Notes: generated by a model from the sequence alone, not told the origin. DNA of 64,000 nucleotides from Pomphorhynchus laevis (GCA_012934845.2 WNNJ02001433.1:186001-250000); one strand, 5' to 3'; positions 36,425 to 44,530 are shown, numbered from the stretch's first letter. Numbers and translations are program-made.

Positions 36425-38829
36425 TGTGGGTGTTTTTCTCACAGCTGGGGTCCTTTTCAATGAACTCTTTTTTTCAATAAATATTATCTCACCAATATTT
36501 CCAGCAGTTTGTCTTTGAGAAAATAAACAACAAAGTTATTTATTGAACGTTTCGGCTTTTTGCCTTTATCAACAGCGAAAAAATGTGCACACGCGCAAAT
36601 TCAAATCAACTGTAAAAAACAAAATACAAAAAACATATGACGTAGCATTACGAAAGAATTTCATCTTCTTTTTAAGTAATTTCATTCCAGTGATAGATGT
36701 GATGTTCGTTAATTCCTGTGTCTCTGTCGGTATACAATTGTCCAATCCATTCCATTTCGTTTATTTTTCTTTGTTTATCGTTCTGAACTATGTCGATTAT
36801 TGTATATTTGAAGGTATCCTTATTATCGTGGGTTTCGCAGTGTTTTACGATAGCATCGTTTCCTCTGGATAAAGAAGAATATATACATGAGGGTCTACGG
36901 CAATTAAACTCACAGAACTATGAAATATGCAAAGATACAGCGTTAATAGATGCAAAAATGGCAGTGGAAAATTTACTTACTAAGTACACCAGTAACAATA
37001 CCATAACAACTGAAACAATGCATGAACTAAATTGTCGTAACGCAACACCAGGAAGGATGTATTTCTTACCAAAAACACATAAAAATGAATATCCAGTCAA
37101 GGGTAGACCTATTATTAGTACAAATAATTCCCCAACAGAAAAGCTTAGTAAATATATTGACAACCTTATGAAACCACTACTAACAAAAGTCCCATCTATG
37201 ATACGCAATTCCGGCGATTTTTTAAAAAAGTTACAGCAAATCGATAAAGATAAAGTACGAAGTTCAAAATTAATTACAATGGATGTAACATCGTTATACA
37301 CAAACATAGATCACGATGAGGAACTTGATGCAATAAAACAGTGTATAATGGAGGAAGATTGGCCAATAATGAAACAAAACTTCGTACTATAAAGCTTAGA
37401 AATAATATTAAAGAATAACATATTTACATTTAACGACATACTCTACAGACAATTAATAGGGACTGCCATGGGGACACCCGTTGCACCCACCTATGCTATA
37501 CTATACATGCATAAGTATGAACAGGAAATGATCAACTCAATGCAAATTAAACCAATACTTTACTGTCGATATATCGATGACATTTTTATAATGTTATCTA
37601 GAGAGGAATACAATTCGGACCTACTATCAAAAAATGTTAATGATCATGGTAGGTTAGAATTTACGATGGAGGATGAAGATATACACTTTCTTGATGTAAA
37701 GATAAAAAGGACTCCCAACTTAGACATAGAAACAACTTTATACCAAAAACCTTCATATAAAGCAATGTATTTGCATGCAAAAAGTGCACACCCATCGTGG
37801 ATAAAAAGAAACATGATAAAAGGGGAAATATGTAGGATATACACTGTGTGTTCAAATTCGAACGATAGAATTCGTTGCCTTAATACATTGAGAGTAGACC
37901 TGATGTGTAGAGGATATACACATAGAATCATTTACAAACAGATACAAAAAGTCAGAAATCAAATAAATAAAAATAAAAGTAGGATAGATATTAACAAAGG
38001 AATGATCCAGGTCAAACAAAAGGAAAAATATATTGGAATAGACTATGTCCCTTCCCTATCAAATATAGGACGAAAAATCAAAAACATACAAAAAGTCTCT
38101 GTAGCAGCATATGGGGGTACAATTGATAGCCCAAGATTGTTCTATACATGTAAGAATACAATAAAGAAAGCACTGGTAAATTCAAGAATTAAAAAAACAC
38201 ATAATCACGATAAAAAATTGTGTACAGAATGCAAAAAAGTAAGATGTAAGAGCTGTGCTTCTGTAAATATAGGTAGCTATTTTGAAAGCATTGGAACAGG
38301 CTGTAGATATAAAATAAAGAATACAGCTAACTATTGTACTAAGGGAATAATCAATCTCAGAAATTGCACAGAATGTAAAGCCCAATACGTCGGAGAAACG
38401 GGTAGAGATCTAAGAGCACGATTGACAAATCGTCGGGCAGATATAAAGGCAAAAGGAAGAAACGATGGTTTCGGTAAACACTGCGAAACCCACGATAATA
38501 AGGATACCTTCAAATATACAATAATCGACATAGTTCAGAACGATAAAAAAAGAAAAATAAACGAAATTGAATGAATTGGACAATTGTATACCGACAGAGA
38601 CACAGGAATTAACGAACATCACATCTATCACTGGAATGAAATTACTTAAAAAGAAGATGAAATTCTTTCGTAATGCTACGTCATATGTTTTTGTATTTTG
38701 TTTTTTACAGTTGATTTGAATTTGCGCGTGTGCACATTTTTTCGCTGTTGATAAAGGCAAAAAGCCGAAACGTTCAATAAATAACTTTGTTGTTTATTTT
38801 CTCAAAGACAAACTGCTGGAAATATTGGT

Positions 38830-38891
<62 letters not shown>

Positions 38892-40518
38892 TATGTTTTC
38901 CTCATGAAGAGGCATAAACACCAGGCAGCATTCTATATATCCTCATCAGATCAAGAAATAAAACCGAATTATTCTCGCAATATTCAAAGTCGCTACGTAT
39001 GCCTAGTCATCCTATGTGTGACGACAAACTTCAACAACGGTATACGTGTTTCGCTCTAACGGAGCTCATCAGTACCGTGACTTTAATAATCATCAAAAGC
39101 ACCTTAACACACGCTTAAACAATGTCTAAAGCTCGAGTAACAGAACTATTCTTAATCTGAATAATCAGAGGAAATGTAGCATAAGCTCTGTGCATGGCAG
39201 TGCGTATTGCGGTTTAACCATGCATCAGGCACTAAATTCCTTTTAATAGAAATGCTGTTTTACAGGGACACTTTAAAGTGTACAAATATATAAAATATAA
39301 TTTGTTGTTACACCTGCCCTGGGACACACAATGGTGTACTCGTAAATAAATCACTATGTTTTCCTCATGAAAAGGCATAAACACCAGGCAGCATTCTATA
39401 TATCCTCATCAGATCAAGAAATAAAACCGAATTATTCTCGCAATATTCAAAGTCGCTACGTATGCCCAGTCATCCTATGTGTGACTACAAACTTCAACAA
39501 CAGTATAAGCGTTTCGCTCTAACAGAGCTCATCAGTACCGTGACTTTAATAATGCTGCCTGGTGTTTATGCCTATTCATGAGGAAAACATAGTGATTTAT
39601 TTACGAGTACACCATTGTGTGTCCCAGGGCAGGTGTAACAACAAATTATATTTTATATATTTGTACACTTAAAAGTGTCCATGTAAAACAGCATTTCTAT
39701 TTAAAGGAATTTCGTACCTGATGCATGGTTAAACTGTAATAGTAACTGCCACGCACAGCGCTTATGCTAAATTTCCTCCGATGATTCAGATTAAGAATAG
39801 TACTGTTTTTCGAGCTTTAGACATTGTTTAAGCGTGTGTTAAGGTGCCTATGAATGATTATTAAAGTCACGGTACTGATGAGCTCCGTTAGAGCGAAACG
39901 CGTATACCATTGTTGAAGTTTGTCGTCCCATATAGGATGACTGGGCATACGTAGCGACTTTGAATATTGCGAGAATAATTCGGTTTTATTTCTTGATCTG
40001 ATGAGGATATATAGAATGCTGCTTATTGTTTATGCCTCTTCATGAGGAAAACATAGTGATATATTTATAAGTACACCAGTGAGTGTCCCAGAGCAGGTGT
40101 AACAACAAATTATATTTTATATATTTGTACACTTTAAAGTGTCCCTGTAAAACAGCATTTCTATTAAAAGTAATTTAGTGTCTGATGCATGATTAAACTG
40201 TAATAGTAATTGCCACGCACAGCGCTTATGCTAAATTCCCTCCGATGATTCAGATTAAGGGTAGTTCTGATTTTCGAGCTTTAACAACTGTTTAAGCGTG
40301 TGTTAAGGTGCCTATGGATGATTATAGAAGTCACGGTACTGATGAGCTCCGTTAGAGCGAAACGCGTATACCGTTGTGAAGTTTGTCGTCACACATAGGA
40401 TGACTGGGCATACGTAGCGACTTTGAATATTGCGTGAATAATTCGGTTTTATTTCTTGATCTGATGAGAATATATAGAATGCTGCCTGGTGTTTATGCCT
40501 CTTCATGAGGAAAACATA

Positions 40519-40600
<82 letters not shown>

Positions 40601-42123
40601 AATATATATTTTTATATATATAAATATATATTTATATATATAACGTATACCGTTATATATAACGGTATACGTGTTTCGCTCTAACAGAGCTCATCAGTAC
40701 CGTGACTTTAATAATCATCCATAGGCACCTTAACACACGCTTAAACAGTGTTTAAAGCTCGAAAATCGGAACTACCCTTTATTTGAATCATCGGAGGGAA
40801 TTTAGCATAAGCGCTGTGCGTGGCAGTGACTATTACAGTTTAACCATGCATCAGGCACTAAATTCCTTTTAATAGAAATGCTGTTTTACAGGGACACTTT
40901 AAAGTGTACAAATATATAAAATATAATTTGTTGTTACACCTGTTCTGGGACACACAATGGTGTACTCGTAAATAAATTACTATGTTTTCCTCATGAAGAG
41001 GCATAAACACCAGTCAGCATTCTATGTATCTTCATCAGATCAAGAAATAGAATTGAATTATCTGTAAACCGGTGAAGACTAAAAACAATATAATTTTTTT
41101 TTAACATTTCGTCCCTTACTAGGACTTCTTTAGAACAATTGCAATAACTTATTATAATCAAGACAATTTTAAATTGTGTTGATTATAATAAGTTCTTACA
41201 GTTGTTCTGAAGAAGTCCGAGTAAGGTACGAAATGTTAAAATAAATTATATTGTTTTTGTTTGCAGAAAAAGAAATAGAATTTTTGTCTTAATTAAGCAT
41301 AAATCATACAACAAGAATTAAACGTTTTTTAATCTAACAAAGTATTTAAAAATTCTAAAAGGAAAAACAAATATTTTATGAATAAAATATTATTATATTG
41401 TAAATATTATATATTGCTCATTATCAATGCTAAATGTATCTTTTACTAAATGTTATTTCTTTAATTCAGCTCCAATAATTCTTTATCAATAAATGAATCA
41501 ATGTTACAAATATTTAATAAATATTTATTTATTAAGTAATTATTTACTAATAAATAATTAGTAATTAATAAATATTAGTAATTAATAAGTAATTATTTTA
41601 ATAATTAAATATTTATTTAATTAATAAATAAGTTTAATTAAAAACATTATCCGTTTGTTACCATTTGGTTATATTTATGTTTCTGATTGTTGTGTTGTAA
41701 GTAAAATTTATCTATAACGATATTTATTATAACGAAACAAATATATATATCCAAATATACAAAAAACCGTATATATATTTTATATATACTATAATATATA
41801 ATAGAGCTGAATTCAATAGCTGCGGGCTGGGATCATTTATTTGAATCCCAGCCCATATATGATACTTTCAAATACTAAATTATTATAACAGTAACCAATA
41901 AAAAATTCTTGATTTTAACTACTTACAATAATTTGACTTGATAATATACAACCGTAAATGTTAACTAAAGATTAAATGTATTAATATTACATGTAAAAAA
42001 GCGTTAATTTAAACGATGTAAGAACACTACATTATTTTAATGTGTAAATGATGCATTTTTTAAATAGAACTTACCTGTGCAATATGGTATGCATACAGAA
42101 CAAAATATTAGAAGTACCAACAT
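14676..42123 (-). CDS. Chitinase, GH18 with C-terminal CBM14 (ten exons)
   Basis: Secreted chitinase that hydrolyses beta-1,4-N-acetylglucosamine links of chitin. Exons in transcript order: 42075-42123, 28374-28535, 27117-27373, 25929-26032, 25753-25873, 23678-23860, 23496-23615, 19588-19714, 17737-17883, 14676-14839; all junctions are GT-AG and phases agree, giving 477 residues. Residues 1 to about 16 form a signal peptide. The GH18 barrel runs to about 375, with GGW (93-95), catalytic [11 protein letters not shown] (acid E136, intact D129, D132, D134), MTYD (199-202), GLPLYGR and [10 protein letters not shown] (344-353). A 49-residue Ser/Thr-rich linker follows, then a six-cysteine CBM14 (427, 441, 447, 456, 469, 477). 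The layout matches single-domain arthropod gut or moulting chitinases. It looks intact. Intron 1 is about 13.5 kb and full of mobile elements; intron 4 is 55 bp. Confidence 0.9.
15130..15480. repeat. Short PLE-derived element (family F3), rearranged
   Basis: 15150-15235 matches the PLE 3' structured segment in plus orientation (CCGATACCTGATA, ACAGTTCCTACTGATCA); 15335-15480 matches the PLE tail in minus orientation, so the copy is inverted within itself. Lies in chitinase intron 9. Confidence 0.6.
15481..16025. other. Chitinase intron 9, unique AT-rich part
   Basis: Nothing recognised. Confidence 0.4.
16026..16290 (-). mobile_element. Short non-autonomous PLE derivative (family F3)
   Basis: Minus-strand copy of the PLE tail: the CAGATAACAGAGTCGACG end, an AT-rich body, the TGAATTGACTAA block and the structured segment with GAAACC and CUGAUGA. 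It lacks any coding part, so it is a tail-only element of about 265 bp moved presumably by PLE enzymes. Confidence 0.65.
16820..17090 (-). mobile_element. Short PLE derivative (family F3)
   Basis: Minus-strand PLE tail from AGCTAACTGGGTCTACG to the start of the structured segment, cut at about 17090 where a hammerhead repeat of another family follows. Confidence 0.6.
17105..17335 (+). mobile_element. Single unit of the 292-303-bp hammerhead repeat (family F4)
   Basis: One partial unit related to the arrays at 20.4, 44.5 and 57.1 kb, with the GTTACTAGAGG region, the ribozyme and CTCGTCTGGCTTA. It sits between two F3 tails. Confidence 0.7.
17158..17236 (+). ncRNA. Type III hammerhead ribozyme, F4 single copy
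   Basis: Order GUC site, CUGAUGA, GAAA. TGCCGTC opens stem III, pairing with ACGGTA; CUGAUGA and stem II GUCAU/AUGAU are kept. Stem I is weakened by changes. Confidence 0.7.
17345..17530 (-). mobile_element. Short PLE derivative (family F3), second half
   Basis: Minus-strand PLE tail ending in GAACTGATATG and TTATCAGG of the structured segment. With 16820-17090 it brackets the F4 unit. Confidence 0.55.
17737..17883 (-). CDS. Chitinase exon 9: Ser/Thr-rich linker
   Basis: 147 bases, phase 1 at both ends, 49 residues rich in T, S, P and E (for example [17 protein letters not shown]). Typical O-glycosylated linker between GH18 and CBM14. Confidence 0.85.
17884..18733. other. Chitinase intron 8, unique AT-rich part
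   Basis: Nothing recognised. Confidence 0.4.
18734..18802. repeat. 23-bp tandem repeat, three copies
   Basis: Three near-identical units of GACTCTAGAAGGTCTGACCT plus TCA; each unit is itself partly palindromic (AAGGTCTGACCTT). Lies in chitinase intron 8. Confidence 0.9.
18803..19587. other. Chitinase intron 8, rest
   Basis: AT-rich; the short open frames here are not convincing. Confidence 0.4.
19588..19714 (-). CDS. Chitinase exon 8: end of GH18 barrel
   Basis: Phase 0 start; encodes [20 protein letters not shown] and DFNGICG. Holds the conserved barrel Trp (W347) of chitinases. Confidence 0.88.
19715..20423. other. Chitinase intron 7, AT-rich part
   Basis: Nothing recognised before the hammerhead array. 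Confidence 0.4.
20448..20529 (+). ncRNA. Hammerhead, F4 array 20 kb, unit 1 (core damaged)
   Basis: GCCGTC site and GAAACGG kept with a 7-pair stem III, but two bases are missing from CUGAUGA, so probably inactive. Confidence 0.65.
20744..20825 (+). ncRNA. Hammerhead, F4 array 20 kb, unit 2
   Basis: GCCGTC site, intact CUGAUGAG and GAAAC, stem II GUCA/UGAC; one mismatch in stem III. Confidence 0.75.
21042..21123 (+). ncRNA. Hammerhead, F4 array 20 kb, unit 3
   Basis: Same sequence as unit 2, 298 bases downstream. Confidence 0.75.
21650..22352 (-). mobile_element. Retroelement fragment between 130-bp direct repeats
   Basis: Direct repeats at about 21655-21782 and 22220-22352 (shared TTCGCAATAATAGAGTGATG) flank a GC-richer insert. 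Its minus strand reads [18 protein letters not shown] and [17 protein letters not shown], a block I associate with the unnamed reverse-transcriptase family also present at 45.7-47.3 and 50.8-52.0 kb. A fossil; family uncertain. Confidence 0.5.
22353..23495. other. Chitinase intron 7, rest
   Basis: AT-rich; nothing recognised. Confidence 0.4.
23496..23615 (-). CDS. Chitinase exon 7
   Basis: Exactly 40 codons, phase 0: [14 protein letters not shown] through [11 protein letters not shown]. The FIGYDDPRS block precedes the last barrel helix of GH18. Confidence 0.88.
23678..23860 (-). CDS. Chitinase exon 6
   Basis: 61 codons, phase 0, containing [14 protein letters not shown], the conserved GH18 block that starts the alpha+beta insertion domain. 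Intron 6 beside it is 62 bp. Confidence 0.9.
23861..24395. other. Chitinase intron 5, left part
   Basis: AT-rich; no gene. Ends at the hammerhead motif. Confidence 0.4.
24396..24477 (+). ncRNA. Type III hammerhead ribozyme, single copy (family F6)
   Basis: CACCGTA at the 5' side pairs with ACGGTG after GAA (stem III, six pairs), cleavage expected after GTA; TAGCTT pairs with AAGCTA (stem I); CUGAUGA; GAGC pairs with GCUC (stem II); GAAA. Every core base and stem is perfect. It lies on the strand opposite the chitinase transcript and is not in a tandem array here. Confidence 0.82.
24478..25752. other. Chitinase intron 5, right part
   Basis: AT-rich; short open frames at 24849-25228 show no recognised domain. 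Confidence 0.4.
25753..25873 (-). CDS. Chitinase exon 5
   Basis: Begins with one base finishing Lys191, then [17 protein letters not shown], the conserved MxYD block that positions the substrate. The acceptor at CCAAG/GTATG is chosen because it alone keeps the frame with exon 4; it gives a 55-bp intron. Confidence 0.88.
25929..26032 (-). CDS. Chitinase exon 4
   Basis: Encodes [20 protein letters not shown] and DLANIH; matches the beta strand and loop after the catalytic motif in GH18. Confidence 0.87.
26033..27116. other. Chitinase intron 3
   Basis: AT-rich; nothing recognised. Confidence 0.4.
27117..27373 (-). CDS. Chitinase exon 3: catalytic motif
   Basis: Encodes [10 protein letters not shown] and [17 protein letters not shown], the DxxDxDxE signature of active family 18 chitinases, then KANLVELLR. 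Confidence 0.92.
27374..28373. other. Chitinase intron 2
   Basis: AT-rich with simple ATTA runs; nothing recognised. Confidence 0.4.
28374..28535 (-). CDS. Chitinase exon 2: start of GH18
   Basis: Begins in phase 1 (G17) and encodes [29 protein letters not shown] and EFEKNDP; CYFTSW is the usual first strand of arthropod chitinases. Confidence 0.9.
28640..28835 (-). mobile_element. Candidate tRNA-Ser-derived SINE
   Basis: On the minus strand TGGCCGAATGGTGG resembles a pol III A box, followed by an anticodon-like TTGCTAA in a partly pairing stem (GTGCA/TGCAC), then CGTTCAAACC as B box. A body of about 100 bases follows and ends in ATT repeats. The pattern is a tRNA-Ser(GCT)-derived SINE; the tRNA fold itself is decayed. 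No second copy is in the window. Confidence 0.5.
28836..29269. other. Chitinase intron 1, right-hand AT-rich part
   Basis: Nothing recognised. Confidence 0.4.
29270..29575 (+). mobile_element. PLE reverse-transcriptase fragment
   Basis: Broken plus-strand frames give [14 protein letters not shown] (PLE motif like MGAPVSPxLA) and [12 protein letters not shown] (active site). A different PLE family from its neighbours; heavily decayed. Confidence 0.65.
29953..29964. repeat. 12-bp target-site duplication, left
   Basis: TATAATGATTTA, repeated exactly at 30942-30953; the unbroken site is present once in the PLE copy at 9.5 kb (TCTAATGATTTA). Confidence 0.8.
30053..30125 (-). ncRNA. Reordered hammerhead, F2 unit 1 (inverted)
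   Basis: Same motif as 30441-30515, on the minus strand. All core bases present. Confidence 0.6.
30441..30515 (+). ncRNA. Reordered hammerhead, F2 unit 2
   Basis: Order along the RNA: GGACC-GAAAC (stem II 3' arm, core, stem III 5' arm), then CACUG-CUGAUGA-GGUCC (stem I 3' arm, core, stem II 5' arm), then GUGUA-CAGUG (stem III 3' arm ending in GUA, stem I 5' arm). GGACC pairs GGUCC (5 bp), CACUG pairs CAGUG (5 bp), ACAC pairs GUGU next to the core, and GCGUAGG pairs CCUACGC (7 bp) further out. All flush with a canonical core, yet the three strands are in reversed cyclic order. Confidence 0.65.
30812..30885 (+). ncRNA. Reordered hammerhead, F2 unit 3
   Basis: Identical motif 371 bases after unit 2. 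Confidence 0.65.
30942..30953. repeat. 12-bp target-site duplication, right
   Basis: TATAATGATTTA, partner of 29953-29964. Confidence 0.8.
32292..32374 (+). ncRNA. Candidate reordered hammerhead in PLE 3' end (copy 2)
   Basis: CTGCTATG pairs CATAGCAG (8 bp, stem III outer part); UUGGGUA precedes GAGGAG (cleavage site and stem I arm); GAGUUAGGGG pairs CCUCUAAUUC (10 bp with wobbles, stem II); GAAAC and CUGAUGA cores. Order is GUA, GAAA, CUGAUGA. The CC next to GAAA is unpaired, so the core fit is imperfect. Confidence 0.45.
32577..34640. mobile_element. Penelope-like element with internally inverted 5' part
   Basis: The N-terminal part lies on the minus strand (about 32577-33290): an ORF with [15 protein letters not shown] and, in other frames, [17 protein letters not shown], the usual first RT motif of PLEs. 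The rest lies on the plus strand (33336-34474): [17 protein letters not shown], the active site [10 protein letters not shown], and a C-terminal GIY-YIG endonuclease ([16 protein letters not shown]). The part between the first motif and the palm is missing at the junction near 33300-33335. This looks like a twin-priming-type 5' inversion with deletion. A decayed hammerhead of ordinary order (UUGAUAAAG, GGAGCGAAACGUC) lies at about 34570-34610. One frameshift separates palm and GIY-YIG. Confidence 0.82.
34974..35046 (+). ncRNA. Reordered hammerhead, F1 unit 1
   Basis: Order: GGCAGC(A)-GAAAC, UACCCUA-CUGAUGA-G, GCUGCC, then UCGUC-UAGGAGUG. GGCAGC pairs GCUGCC (stem II, one bulged U beside the core); ACGA pairs UCGU and UGAUGGUAG pairs CUACCAUCA (stem III); CCUA pairs UAGG (stem I, continues past a bulged A). 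Confidence 0.55.
35333..35406 (+). ncRNA. Reordered hammerhead, F1 unit 2
   Basis: As unit 1, but the stem III arms read GAUGGUAA and UUACCAUC: both arms changed together (G-C to A-U), direct compensatory support for that stem. Confidence 0.58.
35693..35766 (+). ncRNA. Reordered hammerhead, F1 unit 3
   Basis: Core and stems as in unit 1, with GGCAGCC before GAAA, which allows a G-C pair at the core end of stem II. Confidence 0.58.
36053..36126 (+). ncRNA. Reordered hammerhead, F1 unit 4 (diverged)
   Basis: Core reads CUGAUGU and stem II has a mismatch (GGCUGCC); probably inactive. Confidence 0.5.
36379..36419. repeat. (TA)n microsatellite, left of PLE
   Basis: About 20 TA units; a matching run lies at the other end of the PLE (38833-38887). 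Confidence 0.95.
36420..38834 (+). mobile_element. Penelope-like element with 378-bp inverted arms, inside a (TA)n tract
   Basis: Plus-strand RT-endonuclease ORF from about 36866 to 38648: [51 protein letters not shown], active site [10 protein letters not shown], a cysteine-rich linker and a C-terminal GIY-YIG endonuclease ([17 protein letters not shown]). Only two in-frame stops interrupt it. The 5' part is missing and replaced by an inverted copy of the 3' end: arms 36486-36863 and 38457-38834. A decayed hammerhead (UUGAUAAAGGC, GCCGAAACGUU) lies in both arms, as is common in PLE ends. Confidence 0.85.
38833..38887. repeat. (TA)n microsatellite, right of PLE
   Basis: About 27 TA units between the PLE arm and the next hammerhead array. 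Confidence 0.95.
39037..39078 (-). ncRNA. Type I hammerhead, F5 copy 1
   Basis: ACGGUA-CUGAUGA-GCUC...GAGC-GAAA-CACGUA-UACCGU. Stem I is six perfect pairs; stem III is reduced to two or three pairs, as in minimal hammerheads of PLEs and animal retrozymes. Confidence 0.8.
39500..39541 (-). ncRNA. Type I hammerhead, F5 copy 2
   Basis: As copy 1 with changes in stem I. Confidence 0.65.
39869..39910 (+). ncRNA. Type I hammerhead, F5 copy 3
   Basis: ACGGUA with UACCAU (one mismatch), GCUC/GAGC, core intact, ACGCGU around the cleavage-site side. Confidence 0.75.
40333..40374 (+). ncRNA. Type I hammerhead, F5 copy 4
   Basis: All stems perfect: ACGGUA/UACCGU, GCUC/GAGC; the tiny stem III ACGCGU is self-complementary and could dimerise two RNAs. 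Confidence 0.82.
40522..40642. repeat. (TA)n-rich tract inside the F5 array
   Basis: About 120 bases of TA repeats with TAAATA interruptions. Confidence 0.9.
40662..40703 (-). ncRNA. Type I hammerhead, F5 copy 5
   Basis: ACGGUA/UACCGU stem I and intact cores; flanked by a palindromic GTATACCG/CGGTATAC next to the TA tract. Confidence 0.78.
41050..41280. mobile_element. Short inverted pair of PLE 3' ends
   Basis: Two arms (about 41075-41150 and 41190-41265) are reverse complements; each ends in CTGAAGAAGTCC...GGTACGAAATGTTA, the decayed hammerhead-like end seen in many PLEs. Likely a fold-back remnant. Confidence 0.55.
41290..42074. other. Chitinase intron 1, 5' part
   Basis: AT-rich; nothing recognised. 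Confidence 0.4.
42075..42123 (-). CDS. Chitinase exon 1: signal peptide
   Basis: Encodes [16 protein letters not shown], a hydrophobic signal peptide, and ends after one base of Gly17 at AG/GTAAGT. It is the only upstream candidate that matches the phase-1 start of exon 2 and has a TATA box in front. It lies 13.5 kb away, so a cDNA would settle it. Confidence 0.75.
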
Positions 42124-42174
42124 TCGAAAAAAATTTCTACTAAATTTGCTCAGTTATGAAAGGTAAAAAGTTCA

Positions 42175-42181
42175 TTTTATA
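42175..42181 (-). promoter_or_regulatory. TATA box of the chitinase gene
   Basis: CTATAAAATG on the minus strand, 52 bases before the start codon; leaves room for a short 5' UTR. Confidence 0.6.
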
Positions 42182-44530
42182 GTTAAAGAATTGCCGAGGA
42201 ATGCATTTGATTTAGGAATTCGGAAATAAAAATAACAATTTTGACCATTTAGCATTCTTTTATTATTTTTGGCTAACCATTCGATTTTGACTAAAAAATG
42301 TGTTTATAATATTTTAAAAAATTTAAGTTGTAATTATGTAATAAAATAACAGAGAATTGTCAATACTACTCTAAAATTGACCATCAATAAAGTATTTTGG
42401 TGTCACATTGTTTTTTCACATGAATAAAGTTACATATTTCAAGGTTAAAATCTAAAAGAAATGCATAAAATTGACAAATAAATGATAAAAATATAAACGA
42501 ATGCTAAATATAATTGCATAACAACTCTGTACATTTTTTAAAGTGATTCATTTTTAAAAGAGATACTTATATTGTATTCTGAAAGGAGTATCTATATTGA
42601 ATTCACTTACAATATCAATCTGAGCCTGGTTTAAGTTTAAACAAATCAGATCAGATAATTGATATCAGATAGCTGAGTCTACGTATTTTATACGTAGATT
42701 TATAAATCCAAAATAGAGATAAATAATAAATGATAAATAATTATATAAGATTTTATACAATTTATATCAAGTCAAAATTTAAAAGTGTAATTTCAAATTA
42801 ACTGAATAAGGACAATAAGTTAACTGGCAGCGATTACAATGCACCCGATAACAGAGGATTCAAATTTGATGAACACGAGTTTAAAACTTAAAAACGTCCT
42901 CACTCCAAATGCATATAAAAAGTTAATTGGACTCACAATTAAGTGAGTTTGCCATAAGATTGGATTAAGGTAGCCCACTGAAATAATTATAATATAAAAT
43001 ACATAACGTTAATGCTTGCATATTTATAAAATAAACAAATTTATAGCCCAAAAATACCAAATTTAAAGCACTAGTTTGAAATTTAAGCACTCAGGTTTAA
43101 AAGTACTAGTTGAAATCATTAGTTCAAAAGAATAGTTCAAAAACACTACTTAAAAGCAACGCAACTAGTTCCAAGACACTAGTTAGAAAATAAAAGTTCC
43201 AAAGCACAAGTTCCAAATCACACGTCCTCACTTAACAGCAAAAATATTTTTGAAATGTTTTTTGTAAAATGTTTTTTAATTGTTTGAAGTATCTGAAATG
43301 AATGTGAAATCTTTAGTTAAATAAGAAATAGTAGTTAGTATTTTAAGTTTATGATAATGAGAGAAAATGCCGTCACATTTCAGCAGGATAAATTTGAATT
43401 CGTTTGAACTCTCGATTCATTCGACCAGTCTTATGTATAGACGGAAAATTATTGAGCTAGTTATATTACTGGATATAAATATAACATTAAATTATTAAAT
43501 CTTAAATGCAATATTTAAATTTTATACAAATTTTTAAATTAAATACAAAGTCGTTTAAACTTCGTTAAACCGGCAAGTTTAATTGTTAATCATAATTTGA
43601 TGATAATCAATCAATAGCGTTGATGATAGTTTACTTAAAAAACGGAAAGAACTCCTAAAAATTAAAAACAATATTTAAGTAATCTTTAATGATTATCTTG
43701 ATCTTAAATTAATTAAAGAACAATTTTATTAATAATTTATAAAATTTAATAATTTATTAAAATTTTCATGTAATACATTAATTGCACTGATTAATATTAT
43801 TACACTGATTAATAATACTAATAAATGTTATATATATTAGACGTAGATTGCTCTGAAATTAATAATTTCAGAGCAATAATTGCTTTGGCAATAAGCTATA
43901 ATATCACCTTTCTTTTAAATATAAATATTTGTATAAACATATAATATTTGTTAATAAATTTTCTAAATGTTTATAAAAATATTTATAAATATTAGTTATT
44001 TGTACAAAAAGAATAAGGCAGTAATAGCTAGTTTGTATAATATGAATACAAATTAAATCGTTATATTAAAATTGAATTTTTATTAAACAAAACTCTAAGA
44101 AATCATGCCACATTACTAATGCTATATATTCTGTACTATAGATATTTATTTATTTAATATTTAATATTGATTTATTTATGTAATACATTAATTGTTCTGA
44201 TTAATATTATTACATTGATTAATTATATTAATAAATGCAATATATATTAGACATCGTAATTCTCAATATTTAAAGACATATAGTGAATCCTTCAAAAAAT
44301 AAAATTTTACATTTTCACATGTACCTAATGCCAATGGATACGTAGTAATACAGAGTCAATGTTATATTCATTGACCAAGACACTAATTATTTGTGATCTA
44401 CGATTAAACAAAGAGCTTGTATTACACTTTTCTTTATTATTAATAGAGTATAAATTGTTTGTACAATGAAAAATAACCCAGCAATATTACATTTAATTTA
44501 GATAATTATTAATTTTTTAAAAAGTGCTTT
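42182..44530. other. Intergenic, AT-rich, with one PLE tail copy
   Basis: 42635-42790 matches the PLE-derived F3 tail in minus orientation (CAGATAGCTGAGTCTACG and AAGATTTTATACAATTT). 43075-43230 has loosely repeated CACTAGTT and AAAAGCAC words. No gene recognised. Confidence 0.45.

Larger units (their letters stand above)
38888..41045. mobile_element. Retrozyme-like array, about 465-bp units, type I hammerheads (family F5)
   Basis: Units in minus orientation at 38888-39550 (period 463 bp), in plus orientation at 39551-40520, then a long (TA)n tract (40522-40642) and another minus-orientation stretch (40650-41045). Orientation flips at 39550 and at the TA tract. Each unit carries a minimal type I hammerhead; there is no coding potential. 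Confidence 0.78.

Noticed and set aside
36790-38531. Same peptide start ([14 protein letters not shown]) on opposite strands at both ends
   Set aside because: It comes from the inverted arms of the PLE, reading the GIY-YIG end backwards; not a gene pair.
12924-40650. TA-rich tracts as a CRISPR-like or origin signal
   Set aside because: Plain microsatellites; no spaced direct repeats and clearly eukaryotic context.
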